Notes under the pieces: model-generated
The model's input: only the letters and a program-made list of their open reading frames with translations
The model's database searches: none
What the model was told of the DNA's origin: nothing
Program-made: the position numbers and the translations under genes
Assembly: GCA_017643025.1 (NCBI GenBank)
Contig: JAEPOG010000002.1
Coordinates: 558,001 to 622,000 of the forward strand
Length of the DNA: 64,000 nucleotides
Reading direction: 5' to 3'
Source of the DNA: Rhizobiaceae bacterium
Lineage (GTDB): Bacteria; Pseudomonadota; Alphaproteobacteria; Rhizobiales; Rhizobiaceae
In this document: in pieces, positions 1-15,863 of the stretch
Layout: the number at the start of each line of letters is the position of its first letter
Numbering within the stretch: position 1 is the stretch's first letter

Positions 1-127
1 CTCTATTCGAGCGGCACAGAACGTTTCGACGGCCAGACTTCAGGCGGACTGCCGATCGCACTTTCTCGCTGAGGGAGTTGCAGGGGGCAGCATGGTGCAC
101 GGCGCGCAGCACAGGTCAGGGTAAAGC

Positions 128-1297
128 ATGCCAATCCGCGAAGGGCTGACCAATCATCCCTCGCTGGTCCAGCGCTACAACGACCTTACTGCGAGCGGCA
201 AGCTTGACCACGACGCACGCCAGGTCGAGGTGGCGAAGGCGCTCGACACGCTGCTCGACGAAATCATCACCAAAAGGCTGGCGGCCAAGACAAGCGCGCT
301 TGGCTGGCTCTTCGCCAAGCGGGCGGAGAAGGACACCACGCGCGGCCTCTACATCCATGGCGGCGTCGGGCGCGGCAAGACCATGCTGATGGACATGTTC
401 TTCGAAGCGCTGCCTGTGAAGCGCAAGCGCAGGGTGCATTTCAACGTCTTCATGGCCGATGTGCACGACCGCATCCACAAGCACCGGCAGGCGCTGAAAG
501 CCGGCGAGGCGAAGGAAACGGACCCCGTGCCCCCGGTTGCGAAGGCGCTGGCGGACGACGCATGGGTGCTGTGTTTCGACGAGTTCTCCGTCACTGACAT
601 CGCGGACGCGATGATCCTTTCGCGGCTGTTTTCGGCGTTGTTCGCGCGCGGCGTGGTGCTGGTGGCGACATCAAACGTGGCGCCAGAAGACCTATACCGC
701 GACGGCCTGAACCGCGGGCTGTTCACGCCGTTCATCGGCATCCTGAAGCAGCACGCCCGCATCGTCAGCCTCGACAGCGACACGGACTACCGGCTGCAAA
801 GGCTGAACCGGCTGCCGGTCTACATCACGCCGCTGGGCGCCGAGGCGGACCGGGAGATGGAGGCGGCGTGGTCGACTGTTACCGACGGCAAGGAGATTGG
901 GCCCGCCGACATCGAGTTGAAGGGGCGCAAGGTGCACGTGCCGCTTTCGGCCGGGCAGGCGGCGCGCTTCGATTTTGCCGATCTGTGCGGCAAGCCGCTG
1001 GCGGCGCGCGACTTCAACGCCATTGCCGACCGCTACGAGACGATCTTCATCGACGGCATACCGGTGATGGACAGGGCGACCCGCAACGAGGCAAAGCGCT
1101 TCATCCTGCTGATCGATACGCTCTACGATCGCGGCAGGCGGCTGGTGGCGAGCGCGGCGGCCGCGCCGCACGAACTCTACGCTGAAACGAGCGGGACCGA
1201 GGCCTTCGAATTCGAGCGCACGGCGTCGCGCCTGATCGAAATGCAGAGCCATGACTGGCTGGAGGGCGCGGCTATCCATCCACGGGCGGCGGAATGA
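128..1297 (+). CDS. zapE: ZapE/AFG1-family cell-division ATPase
   Basis: 389-residue P-loop ATPase of the AFG1/ZapE family, known in other bacteria to act on FtsZ at the division site. Walker A (GGVGRGKT) is at about residues 78-85 and Walker B (CFDEFSVTDIADAM) at about 149-162, the normal spacing and length for the family. The ATG at 128 follows an AGGG-like ribosome site. It lies 254 bp before mdh, the usual rhizobial order. The family call is firm; the FtsZ role is taken from family knowledge. Confidence 0.93.
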   Translation: MPIREGLTNHPSLVQRYNDLTASGKLDHDARQVEVAKALDTLLDEIITKRLAAKTSALGWLFAKRAEKDTTRGLYIHGGVGRGKTMLMDMFFEALPVKRKRRVHFNVFMADVHDRIHKHRQALKAGEAKETDPVPPVAKALADDAWVLCFDEFSVTDIADAMILSRLFSALFARGVVLVATSNVAPEDLYRDGLNRGLFTPFIGILKQHARIVSLDSDTDYRLQRLNRLPVYITPLGAEADREMEAAWSTVTDGKEIGPADIELKGRKVHVPLSAGQAARFDFADLCGKPLAARDFNAIADRYETIFIDGIPVMDRATRNEAKRFILLIDTLYDRGRRLVASAAAAPHELYAETSGTEAFEFERTASRLIEMQSHDWLEGAAIHPRAAE

Positions 1298-1349
1298 TCG
1301 AGTCTTGAATGCGAATCTGCTCGATATTTCGAATGCAAATGCCAAAACT

Positions 1350-1377
1350 TTGACGTTTACGTAAATCCCGTTAGATA
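1350..1377 (+). promoter_or_regulatory. Probable sigma-70 promoter of the mdh-suc genes
   Basis: TTGACG at 1350-1355 and TAGATA at 1372-1377 are separated by 16 bases (18 if the -10 is read as GATATA at 1374). This sits in the only AT-rich part of the zapE-mdh gap and would give a leader of about 165 bases before mdh. The rest of the gap shows only a GC-rich inverted repeat near 1468-1488. Confidence 0.5.
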
Positions 1378-1446
1378 TAACCGATTGAATCCATTAGCAT
1401 CGCAATAATCAATTGAAAATTCATGCCTGCGCGTCTATGCCGGTAG

Positions 1447-2520
<1,074 letters not shown>

Positions 2521-2533
2521 AGGCCCAGGGCGG

Positions 2534-3727
<1,194 letters not shown>

Positions 3728-3731
3728 GCCG

Positions 3732-4103
3732 GTGCCCCCACGCAAGATCAGCCTTGTCGAGGCGGCGGACCGGACAATCGACAGGGTGTTCGATCCTCAT
3801 GTCGCCGGCGACGTGAACGAATCCCAGATCAAGGTCGCCAAGTTCGGCGCAACCTTCGACTGGCATTCTCACGACGAGGAGGACGAGGCTTTCCTGGTCT
3901 TGCGCGGCCGCATCGCCATCGATTTCCGCGACGGTGCCGTCGAGATGGGCGAGGGCGATTTCATCGTCGTGCCAAGGACGGTCGAGCATCGCCCGCGCTC
4001 GCTGAGCGAGGAGCCGGTGGTGCTGATGTTCGAACCCGCGACCACTGTCAACACCGGCAATAATCCGGGCGAATTCACCCGCACAGAACTGAAGCGATTG
4101 TAG
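3732..4103 (+). CDS. Small single-domain cupin protein
   Basis: 123-residue cupin with a GTG start four bases after sucC and an end eight bases before sucD, so it must be co-transcribed with both. Cupin motif 1 ([16 protein letters not shown]-x-H-x4-E-x6-G) and motif 2 ([14 protein letters not shown]) supply the usual three-His/one-Glu metal site. No other domain or signal peptide is visible. The function is unknown; the position suggests a role connected with the TCA operon, but cupins of this size are found in many contexts. Confidence 0.85.
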   Translation: MPPRKISLVEAADRTIDRVFDPHVAGDVNESQIKVAKFGATFDWHSHDEEDEAFLVLRGRIAIDFRDGAVEMGEGDFIVVPRTVEHRPRSLSEEPVVLMFEPATTVNTGNNPGEFTRTELKRL

Positions 4104-4111
4104 GAAGCTGC

Positions 4112-5014
<903 letters not shown>

Positions 5015-5142
5015 GACTGGCGGGAAACGACGACGGACGCCGAACGTCCGCGGAGCAGGGGAAACAGGACGGCACGCCGTCCATCCAAGCGGGCAACGAC
5101 CCGCGAAGCTAAGGAGACGGTGCAGCAGGCACCGAACGAGAA

Positions 5143-8127
<2,985 letters not shown>

Positions 8128-8167
8128 CGCAAAACCGAGGCTAACAGGACCAGAAACGGACCGAACA

Positions 8168-9424
8168 ATGGCTACCGAAATACGCGTGCCCACGCTGGGC
8201 GAATCCGTCACCGAGGCAACCATCGGCACCTGGTTCAAAAAGGCGGGCGACGCAGTCTCCGCCGACGAGACGCTGCTGGAGCTCGAAACCGACAAGGTGA
8301 CGCTGGAAGTGCCCGCCCCGGCGGCGGGGACGCTGTCGGAGATCGCGGCCAAGGAAGGCGAGACTGTTGAAGTCGGCGCGCTGCTTGGCATGATCGCCGA
8401 GGGTGCCGGCGCGGCCAAGAGCGGCAAGGACGAAAAGAAAGACGCAGTGCCGGAGGCTTCGTCCGACAGCAAGAAGGCGGCCGAAAAGACCGCCGACGTT
8501 GCCGGCCCCAATCAGGTTTCGGAAAAGAAGGGCGACATGCCTGCCTCGCCGGCCGCTTCCAAGATGATGGCCGAGAAGGGCGTCTCCGAAGACCAGGTCG
8601 AGGGCAGCGGGAAGCGCGGCCAGATCCTGAAAGAGGACGTCATGACGGCGCTTACCAAAGGCGCTGCGTCGCAACCCCAGGAAGCGCCGAAGGTGGCGCG
8701 CGCGCCGTCTTCCGCGGACGACGAGTCGCGCGAGGAACGGGTGAAGATGACCCGCCTGCGCCAGACCATCGCGCGGCGGCTGAAGGATGCGCAGAACACC
8801 GCTGCGATGCTCACCACCTTCAACGAGGTGGACATGAAGGCGGTGATGGACCTGCGTTCCAAGTACAAGGAACTGTTCGAGAAGAAGCACGGCGTGAAGC
8901 TCGGCTTCATGGGCTTCTTCACCAAGGCCGTGTGCCACGCGCTGAAGGAAATCCCAGCGGTCAATGCCGAGATCGACGGCACAGACATCATCTACAAGAA
9001 CTATTGCCACATCGGCGTGGCGGTCGGCACCGACAAGGGACTGGTGGTGCCGGTGGTGCGCGATGCGGACCAGATGGGGATTGCCGAGATCGAGGCCGAG
9101 ATCGGCCGGCTCGGCGTGGCGGCGCGCGACGGCAAGTTGGCACTGGCCGACATGCAGGGCGGCACGTTCACCATCTCGAACGGCGGCGTCTACGGTTCGC
9201 TGATGTCGACGCCGATCCTCAACGCACCGCAGTCGGGCATTCTCGGCATGCACAAGATCCAGGAGCGGCCGATGGTCGTTGGCGGGCAGGTGGTCGTGCG
9301 GCCGATGATGTATCTGGCGCTGAGCTATGACCACCGCATTGTCGACGGCAAGGAAGCGGTGACGTTCCTTGTCCGGGTCAAGGAAAGCCTTGAAGACCCG
9401 GAGCGGCTGGTGCTGGATCTGTAG
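8168..9424 (+). CDS. sucB: 2-oxoglutarate dehydrogenase E2 (dihydrolipoyl succinyltransferase)
   Basis: 418-residue E2. Its domains in order are one lipoyl domain with the modified lysine in ETDKVTLEV (about residue 43), a linker rich in Lys/Glu/Ala, a peripheral-subunit-binding domain at about 124-160 ([26 protein letters not shown]), and the acyltransferase domain with the catalytic YDHRIVDG at about 387-394. It sits 40 bases after sucA. Full length with no anomaly. Confidence 0.97.
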   Translation: MATEIRVPTLGESVTEATIGTWFKKAGDAVSADETLLELETDKVTLEVPAPAAGTLSEIAAKEGETVEVGALLGMIAEGAGAAKSGKDEKKDAVPEASSDSKKAAEKTADVAGPNQVSEKKGDMPASPAASKMMAEKGVSEDQVEGSGKRGQILKEDVMTALTKGAASQPQEAPKVARAPSSADDESREERVKMTRLRQTIARRLKDAQNTAAMLTTFNEVDMKAVMDLRSKYKELFEKKHGVKLGFMGFFTKAVCHALKEIPAVNAEIDGTDIIYKNYCHIGVAVGTDKGLVVPVVRDADQMGIAEIEAEIGRLGVAARDGKLALADMQGGTFTISNGGVYGSLMSTPILNAPQSGILGMHKIQERPMVVGGQVVVRPMMYLALSYDHRIVDGKEAVTFLVRVKESLEDPERLVLDL

Positions 9425-9456
9425 GCCGGAAAACCTGCTCCTCTAAGGGAGGCAAG

Positions 9457-9840
9457 ATGCGTCAGCTTGTTCGGACAACTTTGTGCGCCGCGCTGCTAGC
9501 AGCCGGGCAACTTGCGCCCCTTGCCGCCGGACCAGCGGTCGCACAGGTGCAGACCTCCGTCGAGATTGCCGATATCAAAGGCGTCTACGACATCTTCGGG
9601 CGTAACACAGACGGGTCGAGCTATCGTGGTGTGCTTTCTATCGTTCAAGAGGGCAGGCAGGCGGTGCTCAACTGGACGGTCGGTGCACAAATCTATCAGG
9701 GCCGCGGCGCATTTGCAGGCAATGTGCTGGTCGTGAACTGGGGCGCAAATCACCCGGTTATCTACGTAGTTGGTACGGATGGCACCCTGATGGGTACATG
9801 GGATGGAGGGCTGGCGCTGGAACGCGCGGTGCGGCGCTGA
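9457..9840 (+). CDS. Small secreted protein, LIC10280-like beta repeat
   Basis: 127 residues with an N-terminal signal peptide (cleavage probably after AVAQ). The mature part has the pattern GVYDIFGRNTDGSSYRG ... VLNWTVGAQIYQGRGAFAGN ... WGANHPVIYVV, a short beta-rich repeat seen in small exported proteins that I recall as LIC10280-like. It is probably periplasmic. GGAGG precedes the ATG. It lies between sucB and a LysE-type exporter and may be transcribed with both. Function unknown. Confidence 0.75.
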   Translation: MRQLVRTTLCAALLAAGQLAPLAAGPAVAQVQTSVEIADIKGVYDIFGRNTDGSSYRGVLSIVQEGRQAVLNWTVGAQIYQGRGAFAGNVLVVNWGANHPVIYVVGTDGTLMGTWDGGLALERAVRR

Positions 9841-9844
9841 GGCA

Positions 9845-10459
9845 ATGAGCCCCGAGTTCCTGATCACCTCGCTGATCGTCGTTCTCATTCCCGGAACCGG
9901 CGTCGTCTACACCGTCATGACCGGGCTGTCGGCAGGGCGACGTGCGAGCGTGGCCGCCGCATTCGGCTGCACGCTGGGGATCATCCCGGCAATCCTCGCC
10001 TCGGTGGCGGGGCTGGCAGCGATTCTGCACACCAGTGCCGTGCTGTTTCAGGTGTTGAAATATGCCGGTGCGGCCTATCTGCTCTATCTGGCATGGATGA
10101 CGCTGCGGGAAAGCGGCGCTGCGGGGACCGGTGACGGGCGGCAAGTCGAGCGCGGATTGCTGCCTACTGTGCGCACGGGATTCCTGATCAACATTCTCAA
10201 TCCGAAGCTGTCGGTATTCTTTCTCGCCTTCCTGCCGCAGTTCATCGACCCGACGGCTGGCCCTGCCGTGGCGCAGCTGCTTCTCCTCGGCGGCGTGTTC
10301 ATGGCGATGACCTTCGTGGTCTTCGTCGTCTACGGTGCGTTTGCGGCGATGATCGGCGCGCGGGTGCTCAACAGCGAGGCCTTCATGCGCTGGATGCGGC
10401 GCGGCGTGGCAGCCGCTTTCGCCGGCTTCGGATTGCGGCTGGCGTTGAGCGAAAGGTGA
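9845..10459 (+). CDS. LysE/RhtB-family amino-acid exporter
   Basis: 204-residue inner-membrane protein with about six hydrophobic helices. The N terminus SPEFLITSLIVVLIPGTGVVY matches the LysE/RhtB family, and NPKLSVFFLAFLPQF is a second family hallmark. Start chosen at the ATG four bases after the previous stop; an upstream in-frame ATG would overlap the preceding gene. Its stop overlaps the GTG of the next gene. The substrate cannot be told from sequence. Confidence 0.88.
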   Translation: MSPEFLITSLIVVLIPGTGVVYTVMTGLSAGRRASVAAAFGCTLGIIPAILASVAGLAAILHTSAVLFQVLKYAGAAYLLYLAWMTLRESGAAGTGDGRQVERGLLPTVRTGFLINILNPKLSVFFLAFLPQFIDPTAGPAVAQLLLLGGVFMAMTFVVFVVYGAFAAMIGARVLNSEAFMRWMRRGVAAAFAGFGLRLALSER

Positions 10460-10956
10460 AGTACTTGGCGCCGCGCGGAATGGTCGCCGCAATCGCGGCG
10501 TTTCTGACGGCCACGTCCGCTCATGCCGCCTGCCCGATCGAACTCGCCACCTATGCCGACCGCGATGGCGTCGCGGAGCTCGAATTCCGGCCCGTCATAG
10601 AGAGTGTGACGGTCACGAACCATTTCCGGATGGCGATGCGCGGCGGCCCGCAGTTCGAAGGAATGGTCATGTGGACCGACGACCCCGCGCGGCCGAACGG
10701 GTTTTTGACGTTCAACTGTCCGGAAGGCGACGTGACCGGCGCCGAGATCGAAGCCTGCACGCTGTGGCAGGGCGTGGTCTACAGTGTCGATGCTGCGGGT
10801 GCGGTCGGACTTATGCCGGTCGAGGGAGAGCCCGCGCCGCAGACGCTGGTGCTGGCCGATCTGGCGAACTGGATGCGCCATGCGCCGGCCTTCGGCAATG
10901 CCGGGCTGGTCACGGTACCTTGGGATGTATTCACGCTGACGGGATGCCAGGAATGA
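10456..10956 (+). CDS. Exported hypothetical protein
   Basis: 166 residues with a GTG start overlapping the LysE-family stop by four bases, and a signal peptide ending near TSAHAAC. Three cysteines occur in the mature part (ACPIEL, TFNCPEG, IEACTLW) and one near the C terminus (LTGCQE), so disulphides are likely in the periplasm. I do not recognise a family. It overlaps the next gene by four bases, so it is real by operon context. Confidence 0.75.
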   Translation: MKYLAPRGMVAAIAAFLTATSAHAACPIELATYADRDGVAELEFRPVIESVTVTNHFRMAMRGGPQFEGMVMWTDDPARPNGFLTFNCPEGDVTGAEIEACTLWQGVVYSVDAAGAVGLMPVEGEPAPQTLVLADLANWMRHAPAFGNAGLVTVPWDVFTLTGCQE

Positions 10957-11708
10957 CGAGACACAGGAAAGCACTGCTGGTGACAGGAGCCAGCCGGGGC
11001 ATCGGAGCGGAGACGGCGAAGCTCGCCGCCGCGCATGGCTGGCGGGTTGCCGTGAACTATGTTCGCGACCAACAGGCCGCCGGCAATGTCGTCGCGCAAA
11101 TCGAGGAGCAGGGCGGCGAGGCCTTCGCCATCCAGGGCGACGTCGGCAGCCAGCGCGACATCATGGAGATGTTCGAGGCGGTGGACGGGCGTTTCGGCTC
11201 GCTCGAAGGCCTCGTCAACAATGCCGGCGTGGTGGATGTCGCGCAGCGAGTGGACGAGATGAGCCTGGAGCGGCTGGAGCGCATGATGCGCATCAACGTG
11301 ACCGGGTCAATCCTGTGCGCCCGCGAGGCGGTGAAGCGTATGTCGACCAAGCATGGCGGCGGCGGCGGGTCGATCGTCAATCTGTCGTCGGTCGCCGCGG
11401 TGCTCGGCGCGCCGGGGCAATATGTCGACTACGCGGCTGCGAAAGGCGCCATCGACGTGTTCACGCTCGGCCTGGCGCGCGAGGTCGCGGAGGAAGGCAT
11501 CCGCGTGAACGCGGTGCGGCCCGGAATCATCGACACGGAGATCCACGCCTCCGGCGGCCAGCCCGACAGGGCCGAGCGGCTGAAGGGCCTGATACCGATG
11601 AAGCGGCCGGGCACGGCGGAAGAGGTGGCTCGGGCGATCGTCTGGCTGCTGTCGGACGACGCCTCCTATTCGACCGGGGCTGTGCTCGACGTCACCGGCG
11701 GGCGCTGA
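10953..11708 (+). CDS. SDR-family oxidoreductase
   Basis: 251-residue classical short-chain dehydrogenase. The cofactor motif TGASRGIGAE is at about residues 11-20, then NNAGVV, a catalytic Ser in IVNLSSVA and the YxxxK motif (YVDYAAAKGA). The C terminus SYSTGAVLDVTGGR is typical of FabG-like members. Start at the ATG that overlaps the previous stop (ATGA). The substrate is unknown. The stop overlaps the ATG of the MAPEG gene. Confidence 0.92.
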   Translation: MTRHRKALLVTGASRGIGAETAKLAAAHGWRVAVNYVRDQQAAGNVVAQIEEQGGEAFAIQGDVGSQRDIMEMFEAVDGRFGSLEGLVNNAGVVDVAQRVDEMSLERLERMMRINVTGSILCAREAVKRMSTKHGGGGGSIVNLSSVAAVLGAPGQYVDYAAAKGAIDVFTLGLAREVAEEGIRVNAVRPGIIDTEIHASGGQPDRAERLKGLIPMKRPGTAEEVARAIVWLLSDDASYSTGAVLDVTGGR

Positions 11709-12133
11709 TGATACGAAGCGAGGTCAGCGCCATCATCCCGTCGCTCAGCGTCGAGATGGCCTATCTGGCGCTCGGCGTGCTGTTGCTCCTCGTCCATCTG
11801 TCGGTGCAGTCCTTCACCTACAAGGCGCAGGTCGGGAATCGCTACACCGTCGGCGCGCGCGACGACGACCTGCCGCCGAGGGCGATCGCCGGGCGCGCCG
11901 CGCGAGCGTTCCGCAACTATCTGGAGACGTTTCCGGCCTTCGCCGCGCTGGCGCTGGCGATAGAGGTGACGGGCGCGCATGACAGCTATGCAGGCTTCGG
12001 CGCTGCCCTTTATTTCTGGTGCCGGGTCGCGTATCTCCCCGCCTATCTGGCCGGGCTCGTCTGGATACGCAGCTTCATCTGGAAGGCGAGCGCGGTCGGC
12101 ATCGTCATCATGCTGTGGCGGCTGGTTTTCTAG
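11708..12133 (+). CDS. MAPEG-family membrane protein
   Basis: 141 residues with about four transmembrane helices. RNYLETFPAF after the first helix and the aromatic loop FWCRVAYLPAYLAG are features of MAPEG proteins (membrane-associated eicosanoid/glutathione metabolism). The start overlaps the SDR stop by one base. No enzymatic activity can be assigned. It precedes lpdA by 32 bases. Confidence 0.8.
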   Translation: MIRSEVSAIIPSLSVEMAYLALGVLLLLVHLSVQSFTYKAQVGNRYTVGARDDDLPPRAIAGRAARAFRNYLETFPAFAALALAIEVTGAHDSYAGFGAALYFWCRVAYLPAYLAGLVWIRSFIWKASAVGIVIMLWRLVF

Positions 12134-12165
12134 AACGAAACGATCCCAAGCGAAGCGAGGTTAGC

Positions 12166-13578
12166 ATGTCCACCACCTACGACGTCGTCGTGATCGGAGC
12201 CGGTCCGGGCGGCTATGTGTGCGCCATCAAGGCGGCGCAGCTCGGCCTGAAAACCGCGCTGGTGGAGAAACGTGACACGCTGGGCGGCACCTGCGTGAAT
12301 GTCGGCTGCATCCCTTCGAAGGCGATGCTGCACGCCTCCGAGATGCTGATGGAAGCCCAGCACTCCTTTGCCTCGCTCGGCGTCGATGTCGGCAAGCCGA
12401 AGCTCAATCTGAAGAACATGCTGGCGCACAAGGTCACAACGGTTGAGCAGAACACCAAGGGCCTCGACTTCCTGATGAAGAAAAACAAGATCGATGTGCT
12501 GCGCGGCACCGGGAAGGTGGCGGGGAAGGGCAAGCTGTCGGTCACCGGCGAGGACGGCAAGGCGGCCGACTACGAGGCGAAGAATATCGTCATCGCCACC
12601 GGCTCGGACGTCGCCGGCATTCCGGGCGTCGATGTGACGTTCGACGAGGAGGTGATCGTTTCGTCCACCGGTGCGCTGGAATTCACCAAGGTGCCGGGGC
12701 ACTTGGTCGTGGTCGGCGGCGGCGTGATCGGGCTCGAGCTCGGCTCGGTGTGGGCGCGGCTGGGCGCCAAGGTGACCGTGGTCGAATTCCTCGACACCAT
12801 CCTCGGCACAATGGACGGCGAGGTATCGAAGCAGTTCCAGCGCATGCTCGCCAAGCAGGGCATCGAGTTCAAGCTGGGATCGAAGGTCACCGGCCTGAAG
12901 AAAGCCGGCAAGGGCGCCAAGGTGACGTTCGAGCCGGTGAAAGGCGGCGACGCCGAGACCATCGACGCCGACGCCGTGCTGGTCGCCACTGGGCGCAAGC
13001 CGTTCACCGAAGGTCTGGGTCTGGAGGAAGCAGGCGTCGAGCTCGACGAGCGCGGCCGGGTGAAGACCGACGGTCACCTCAAAACCAATGTCGAGGGCAT
13101 CTGGGCAATCGGCGACGTGATCGCCGGCCCGATGCTGGCGCACAAGGCCGAGGACGAGGGCGTCGCGGTGGCCGAGATGATTGCCGGGCAGGCCGGCCAT
13201 GTGAATTACGGCGTCATTCCCTCGGTGGTCTACACCAGCCCGGAAGTCGCCTCCGTCGGCAGGACCGAGGAGGAGTTGAAGAAGGACGGCGTTGCTTACA
13301 ATGCCGGCAAGTTCCCGTTTTCGGCCAATGGCCGGGCGCGCTCGATGCTGCACACCGACGGCTTCGTGAAGGTGCTAGCGGACAAGGAGACTGACCGGGT
13401 GCTGGGCGTCCACATCCTCGGCTTCGGCGCCGGCGAGATGATCCACGAAGCGGCGGTGCTGATGGAGTTCGGCGGCTCGGCGGAAGACCTAGCTCGAACC
13501 TGCCACGCGCACCCGACCATGTCTGAGTCGGTCAAGGAAGCGGCGCTGGCCGCGTGGCAGAAGCCGATCCATATGTGA
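12166..13578 (+). CDS. lpdA: Dihydrolipoyl dehydrogenase (E3)
   Basis: 470-residue FAD flavoprotein that reoxidises the lipoyl groups of SucB and other 2-oxoacid complexes. FAD loop GAGPGGYVCAIKAAQLG, redox disulphide GGTCVNVGCIPS (about residues 39-50), NAD loop GGGVIGLELGSVW, and the catalytic HAHPTMSE near the C terminus are present. Start at ATG 12166 after CGAGG; the frame is open further upstream but overlaps the MAPEG gene. It ends the + strand run and is followed by a terminator. Confidence 0.97.
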   Translation: MSTTYDVVVIGAGPGGYVCAIKAAQLGLKTALVEKRDTLGGTCVNVGCIPSKAMLHASEMLMEAQHSFASLGVDVGKPKLNLKNMLAHKVTTVEQNTKGLDFLMKKNKIDVLRGTGKVAGKGKLSVTGEDGKAADYEAKNIVIATGSDVAGIPGVDVTFDEEVIVSSTGALEFTKVPGHLVVVGGGVIGLELGSVWARLGAKVTVVEFLDTILGTMDGEVSKQFQRMLAKQGIEFKLGSKVTGLKKAGKGAKVTFEPVKGGDAETIDADAVLVATGRKPFTEGLGLEEAGVELDERGRVKTDGHLKTNVEGIWAIGDVIAGPMLAHKAEDEGVAVAEMIAGQAGHVNYGVIPSVVYTSPEVASVGRTEEELKKDGVAYNAGKFPFSANGRARSMLHTDGFVKVLADKETDRVLGVHILGFGAGEMIHEAAVLMEFGGSAEDLARTCHAHPTMSESVKEAALAAWQKPIHM

Positions 13579-13610
13579 TGGCGGGCTAATGCCCGAGGTG
13601 CAAGCAACAA

Positions 13611-13636
13611 AAAAGCCCCGCCGAAGCGGGGCTTTT
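13611..13636. terminator. Bidirectional intrinsic terminator between lpdA and rpmE
   Basis: An 11-bp perfect stem (AAAAGCCCCGC at 13611-13621 with GCGGGGCTTTT at 13626-13636) closes a CGAA tetraloop. A-rich and T-rich flanks on the two sides allow it to serve both convergent genes. Confidence 0.9.
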
Positions 13637-13657
13637 CGTTTCCTTTTCCAGTCCGGC

Positions 13658-13879
13658 TCAGATGCCGAGATTGGAGAACTTGTTCTTGAACTTCGACAGG
13701 CGGCCGCCGCGGTCGACCAGGTTCTGCGAACCGCCGGTCCAGGCCGGGTGCGAGTTGGGGTCGATGTCGAGGTGAAGGACGTCGCCCTCCTTGCCCCAGG
13801 TCGACTTGGTCTCGTACTCGGTGCCGTCGGTCATCACGACCTTGATGGTGTGGTAGTCCGGATGAATTTCGCTCTTCAT
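13658..13879 (-). CDS. rpmE: 50S ribosomal protein L31
   Basis: 73 residues beginning [19 protein letters not shown], with the [19 protein letters not shown]-terminal signature of L31. The zinc-binding cysteines found in many L31 proteins are absent, as is common in alphaproteobacteria. The start is the ATG at 13879; the frame continues upstream without an RBS. It is divergent from the ABC exporter across a 181-base gap. Confidence 0.95.
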   Translation of the reverse strand: MKSEIHPDYHTIKVVMTDGTEYETKSTWGKEGDVLHLDIDPNSHPAWTGGSQNLVDRGGRLSKFKNKFSNLGI

Positions 13880-14060
13880 GGTCTCATATCCCGGCTGGGG
13901 CGGCTGGCGGGCCCTAAGCCCTGCGTCGATGCGCCCGGTCTCAAAACTTGAAGCCGCGGCCAAGGATGGCTACGGCTTCCGAAACGGTCGGCGTGGCACA
14001 TACAACAGACGCAGCGCGCGCACAAGGCCACGCATGAGCGGCCGGCGGGAAGGAACGGGC

Positions 14061-15860
14061 ATGGCGGAAATCTTGGTCGAGGAGCCGAGGCGGCGTTCGC
14101 TCGGGCCGCTCAGACGCATCTTCCCCTATCTCGGGCGCTACAAGGCCATGGTTGCGGCAGCTCTTGTGGCGCTGGTGCTGGCGGCGGCGATGACGCTGGC
14201 GCTGCCGCTCGCTGTCCGGCGCATGATCGACCATGGCTTCGGCGGGGGCGATTCCAGCTTCATCTCGCAATATTTCGGCATGCTGGTGGTGATCGGCGTG
14301 GTGCTCGCCCTGGCATCCGCTGCCCGTTACTATTTCGTCATAACCGTAGGCGAGCGGGTGGTTTCCGATTTGCGGCGGGACGTCTTCGCCCATGTCGCGG
14401 AGCTGTCGCCTGCCTTTTTCGACCGCTCCCAATCGGGCGAGATCGTGTCGCGACTCGCGGCGGACGCCACGCAGATCAAATCGGCCGTCGGGGCGACAGC
14501 TTCCGTGGCGCTGCGCAACTCGATCATGGGCATCGGCGCGGCGATCATGATGGTGTTCACCAGCCCCAAGCTCGCCGGGCTGGTGCTGCTTGCCATACCG
14601 GCGATCATGCTGCCGCTGCTGGCGTTCGGACGCTCTGTGCGGCGGCGTTCGCGGATGGCGCAGGATACGCTGGCGGAGGCGACCGCCTATGCCAGCGAGC
14701 AGATCGGCGCGGTGCGAACCATGCAGGCCAACACCGGCGAGGCCATGGTGGTGGGGCGTTTCGGCGCGGCGGTGGAAGCCGCGTTCCGGGCCGCGCGGGC
14801 GTCAATCTTCGCGCGCTCATTTCTCACCTTCTTCGCCATCTCGGCGGTGTTCGCTTCCGTCATCGGCGTGTTGTGGATCGGCTCGCGCGACGTTTTGGCC
14901 GGTACGATGACCGCGGGCACGCTCGGGCAGTTCCTGCTCTATTCGGTTCTTGCGGCAAGCGCGCTGGGCTCGCTGTCGGAAGTCTGGGGCGAACTCAACC
15001 AGGCCGCCGGCGCGGCGGAGCGGCTGACAGAACTCCTGGAAGAAGAGCCGGCGATACAGGCGCCGGCCAATCCTCTGGCGTTGCCCGAACCGCCGAAGGG
15101 CGCGGTCGCATTCAAGGACGTTCACTTCGCCTATCCGACGCGAACCAGCGCGGCGGCGCTGGAAGGACTGAGCTTCACGGTGAAGCCGGGAGAGACGGTG
15201 GCGATCGTCGGGCCTTCGGGCGCGGGCAAGAGCACCATCATCGCCTTGCTGCTGCGTTTCTACGATCCGACAAGCGGCAGAATCGAGATCGACGGCGTGG
15301 ACATAGCGCGGGCCGACCCCAGGGCGGTCCGTTCACGCATAGCGCTGGTGCCGCAGGACGTGACCGTGTTTGCGGCATCGGCGCGCGACAACATCGCCTT
15401 CGGCAAACCCCACGCGAGCGAAGCGGAGATCAAGGCGGCGGCACGCGATGCGCTGGCGGAGGACTTCGTCAACGTGCTGCCGGAAGGCTACGACACCCAG
15501 CTTGGCGAGCGCGGCGTGACGCTGTCTGGCGGGCAGAGGCAGCGCATTGCGATCGCGCGCGCCATCCTGCGCGATGCGCCGATCCTGCTGCTCGACGAGG
15601 CGACCTCGGCGCTCGACGCCGAGAGCGAAAAGCTGGTGCAAACCGCGCTGGAGCGGCTGATGAAGGGGCGCACGACGATTGTCGTCGCCCATCGGCTGGC
15701 CACCGTGCTCAAGGCCGACCGCATCCTCGTCATGGACAAGGGCCGGATAGTCGAGGAAGGCACGCATAAGAGCCTGGTCGCCAAGCGCGGCGCCTATGCG
15801 CGGCTGGCGAAGCTGCAGTTCGACACCGGCGCAGAGGCGTTTCGCGGCGCGGCGGAGTAG
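14061..15860 (+). CDS. ABC exporter, fused permease and ATPase
   Basis: 599-residue half-transporter of the MsbA/LipA-export type. The N-terminal part has six membrane helices, with the ABC membrane-domain signature RLAADATQIKSAVGATASVALRN. The ATPase carries Walker A GPSGAGKST (about 384-392), LSGGQRQR (about 488) and Walker B ILLLDEATSALD (about 508-519). Start at the ATG preceded by GGAAGGA; an in-frame ATG at 14034 lacks a good RBS. The substrate (lipid, drug or peptide) cannot be told. Confidence 0.93.
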   Translation: MAEILVEEPRRRSLGPLRRIFPYLGRYKAMVAAALVALVLAAAMTLALPLAVRRMIDHGFGGGDSSFISQYFGMLVVIGVVLALASAARYYFVITVGERVVSDLRRDVFAHVAELSPAFFDRSQSGEIVSRLAADATQIKSAVGATASVALRNSIMGIGAAIMMVFTSPKLAGLVLLAIPAIMLPLLAFGRSVRRRSRMAQDTLAEATAYASEQIGAVRTMQANTGEAMVVGRFGAAVEAAFRAARASIFARSFLTFFAISAVFASVIGVLWIGSRDVLAGTMTAGTLGQFLLYSVLAASALGSLSEVWGELNQAAGAAERLTELLEEEPAIQAPANPLALPEPPKGAVAFKDVHFAYPTRTSAAALEGLSFTVKPGETVAIVGPSGAGKSTIIALLLRFYDPTSGRIEIDGVDIARADPRAVRSRIALVPQDVTVFAASARDNIAFGKPHASEAEIKAAARDALAEDFVNVLPEGYDTQLGERGVTLSGGQRQRIAIARAILRDAPILLLDEATSALDAESEKLVQTALERLMKGRTTIVVAHRLATVLKADRILVMDKGRIVEEGTHKSLVAKRGAYARLAKLQFDTGAEAFRGAAE

Positions 15861-15863
15861 GCG

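Noticed and set aside
1..127. Possible 3' end of an upstream gene ending with TGA at 70-72
   Set aside because: One frame is open from base 1 to a stop at 72, but all three frames are open for a while and nothing in 24 codons is recognisable.
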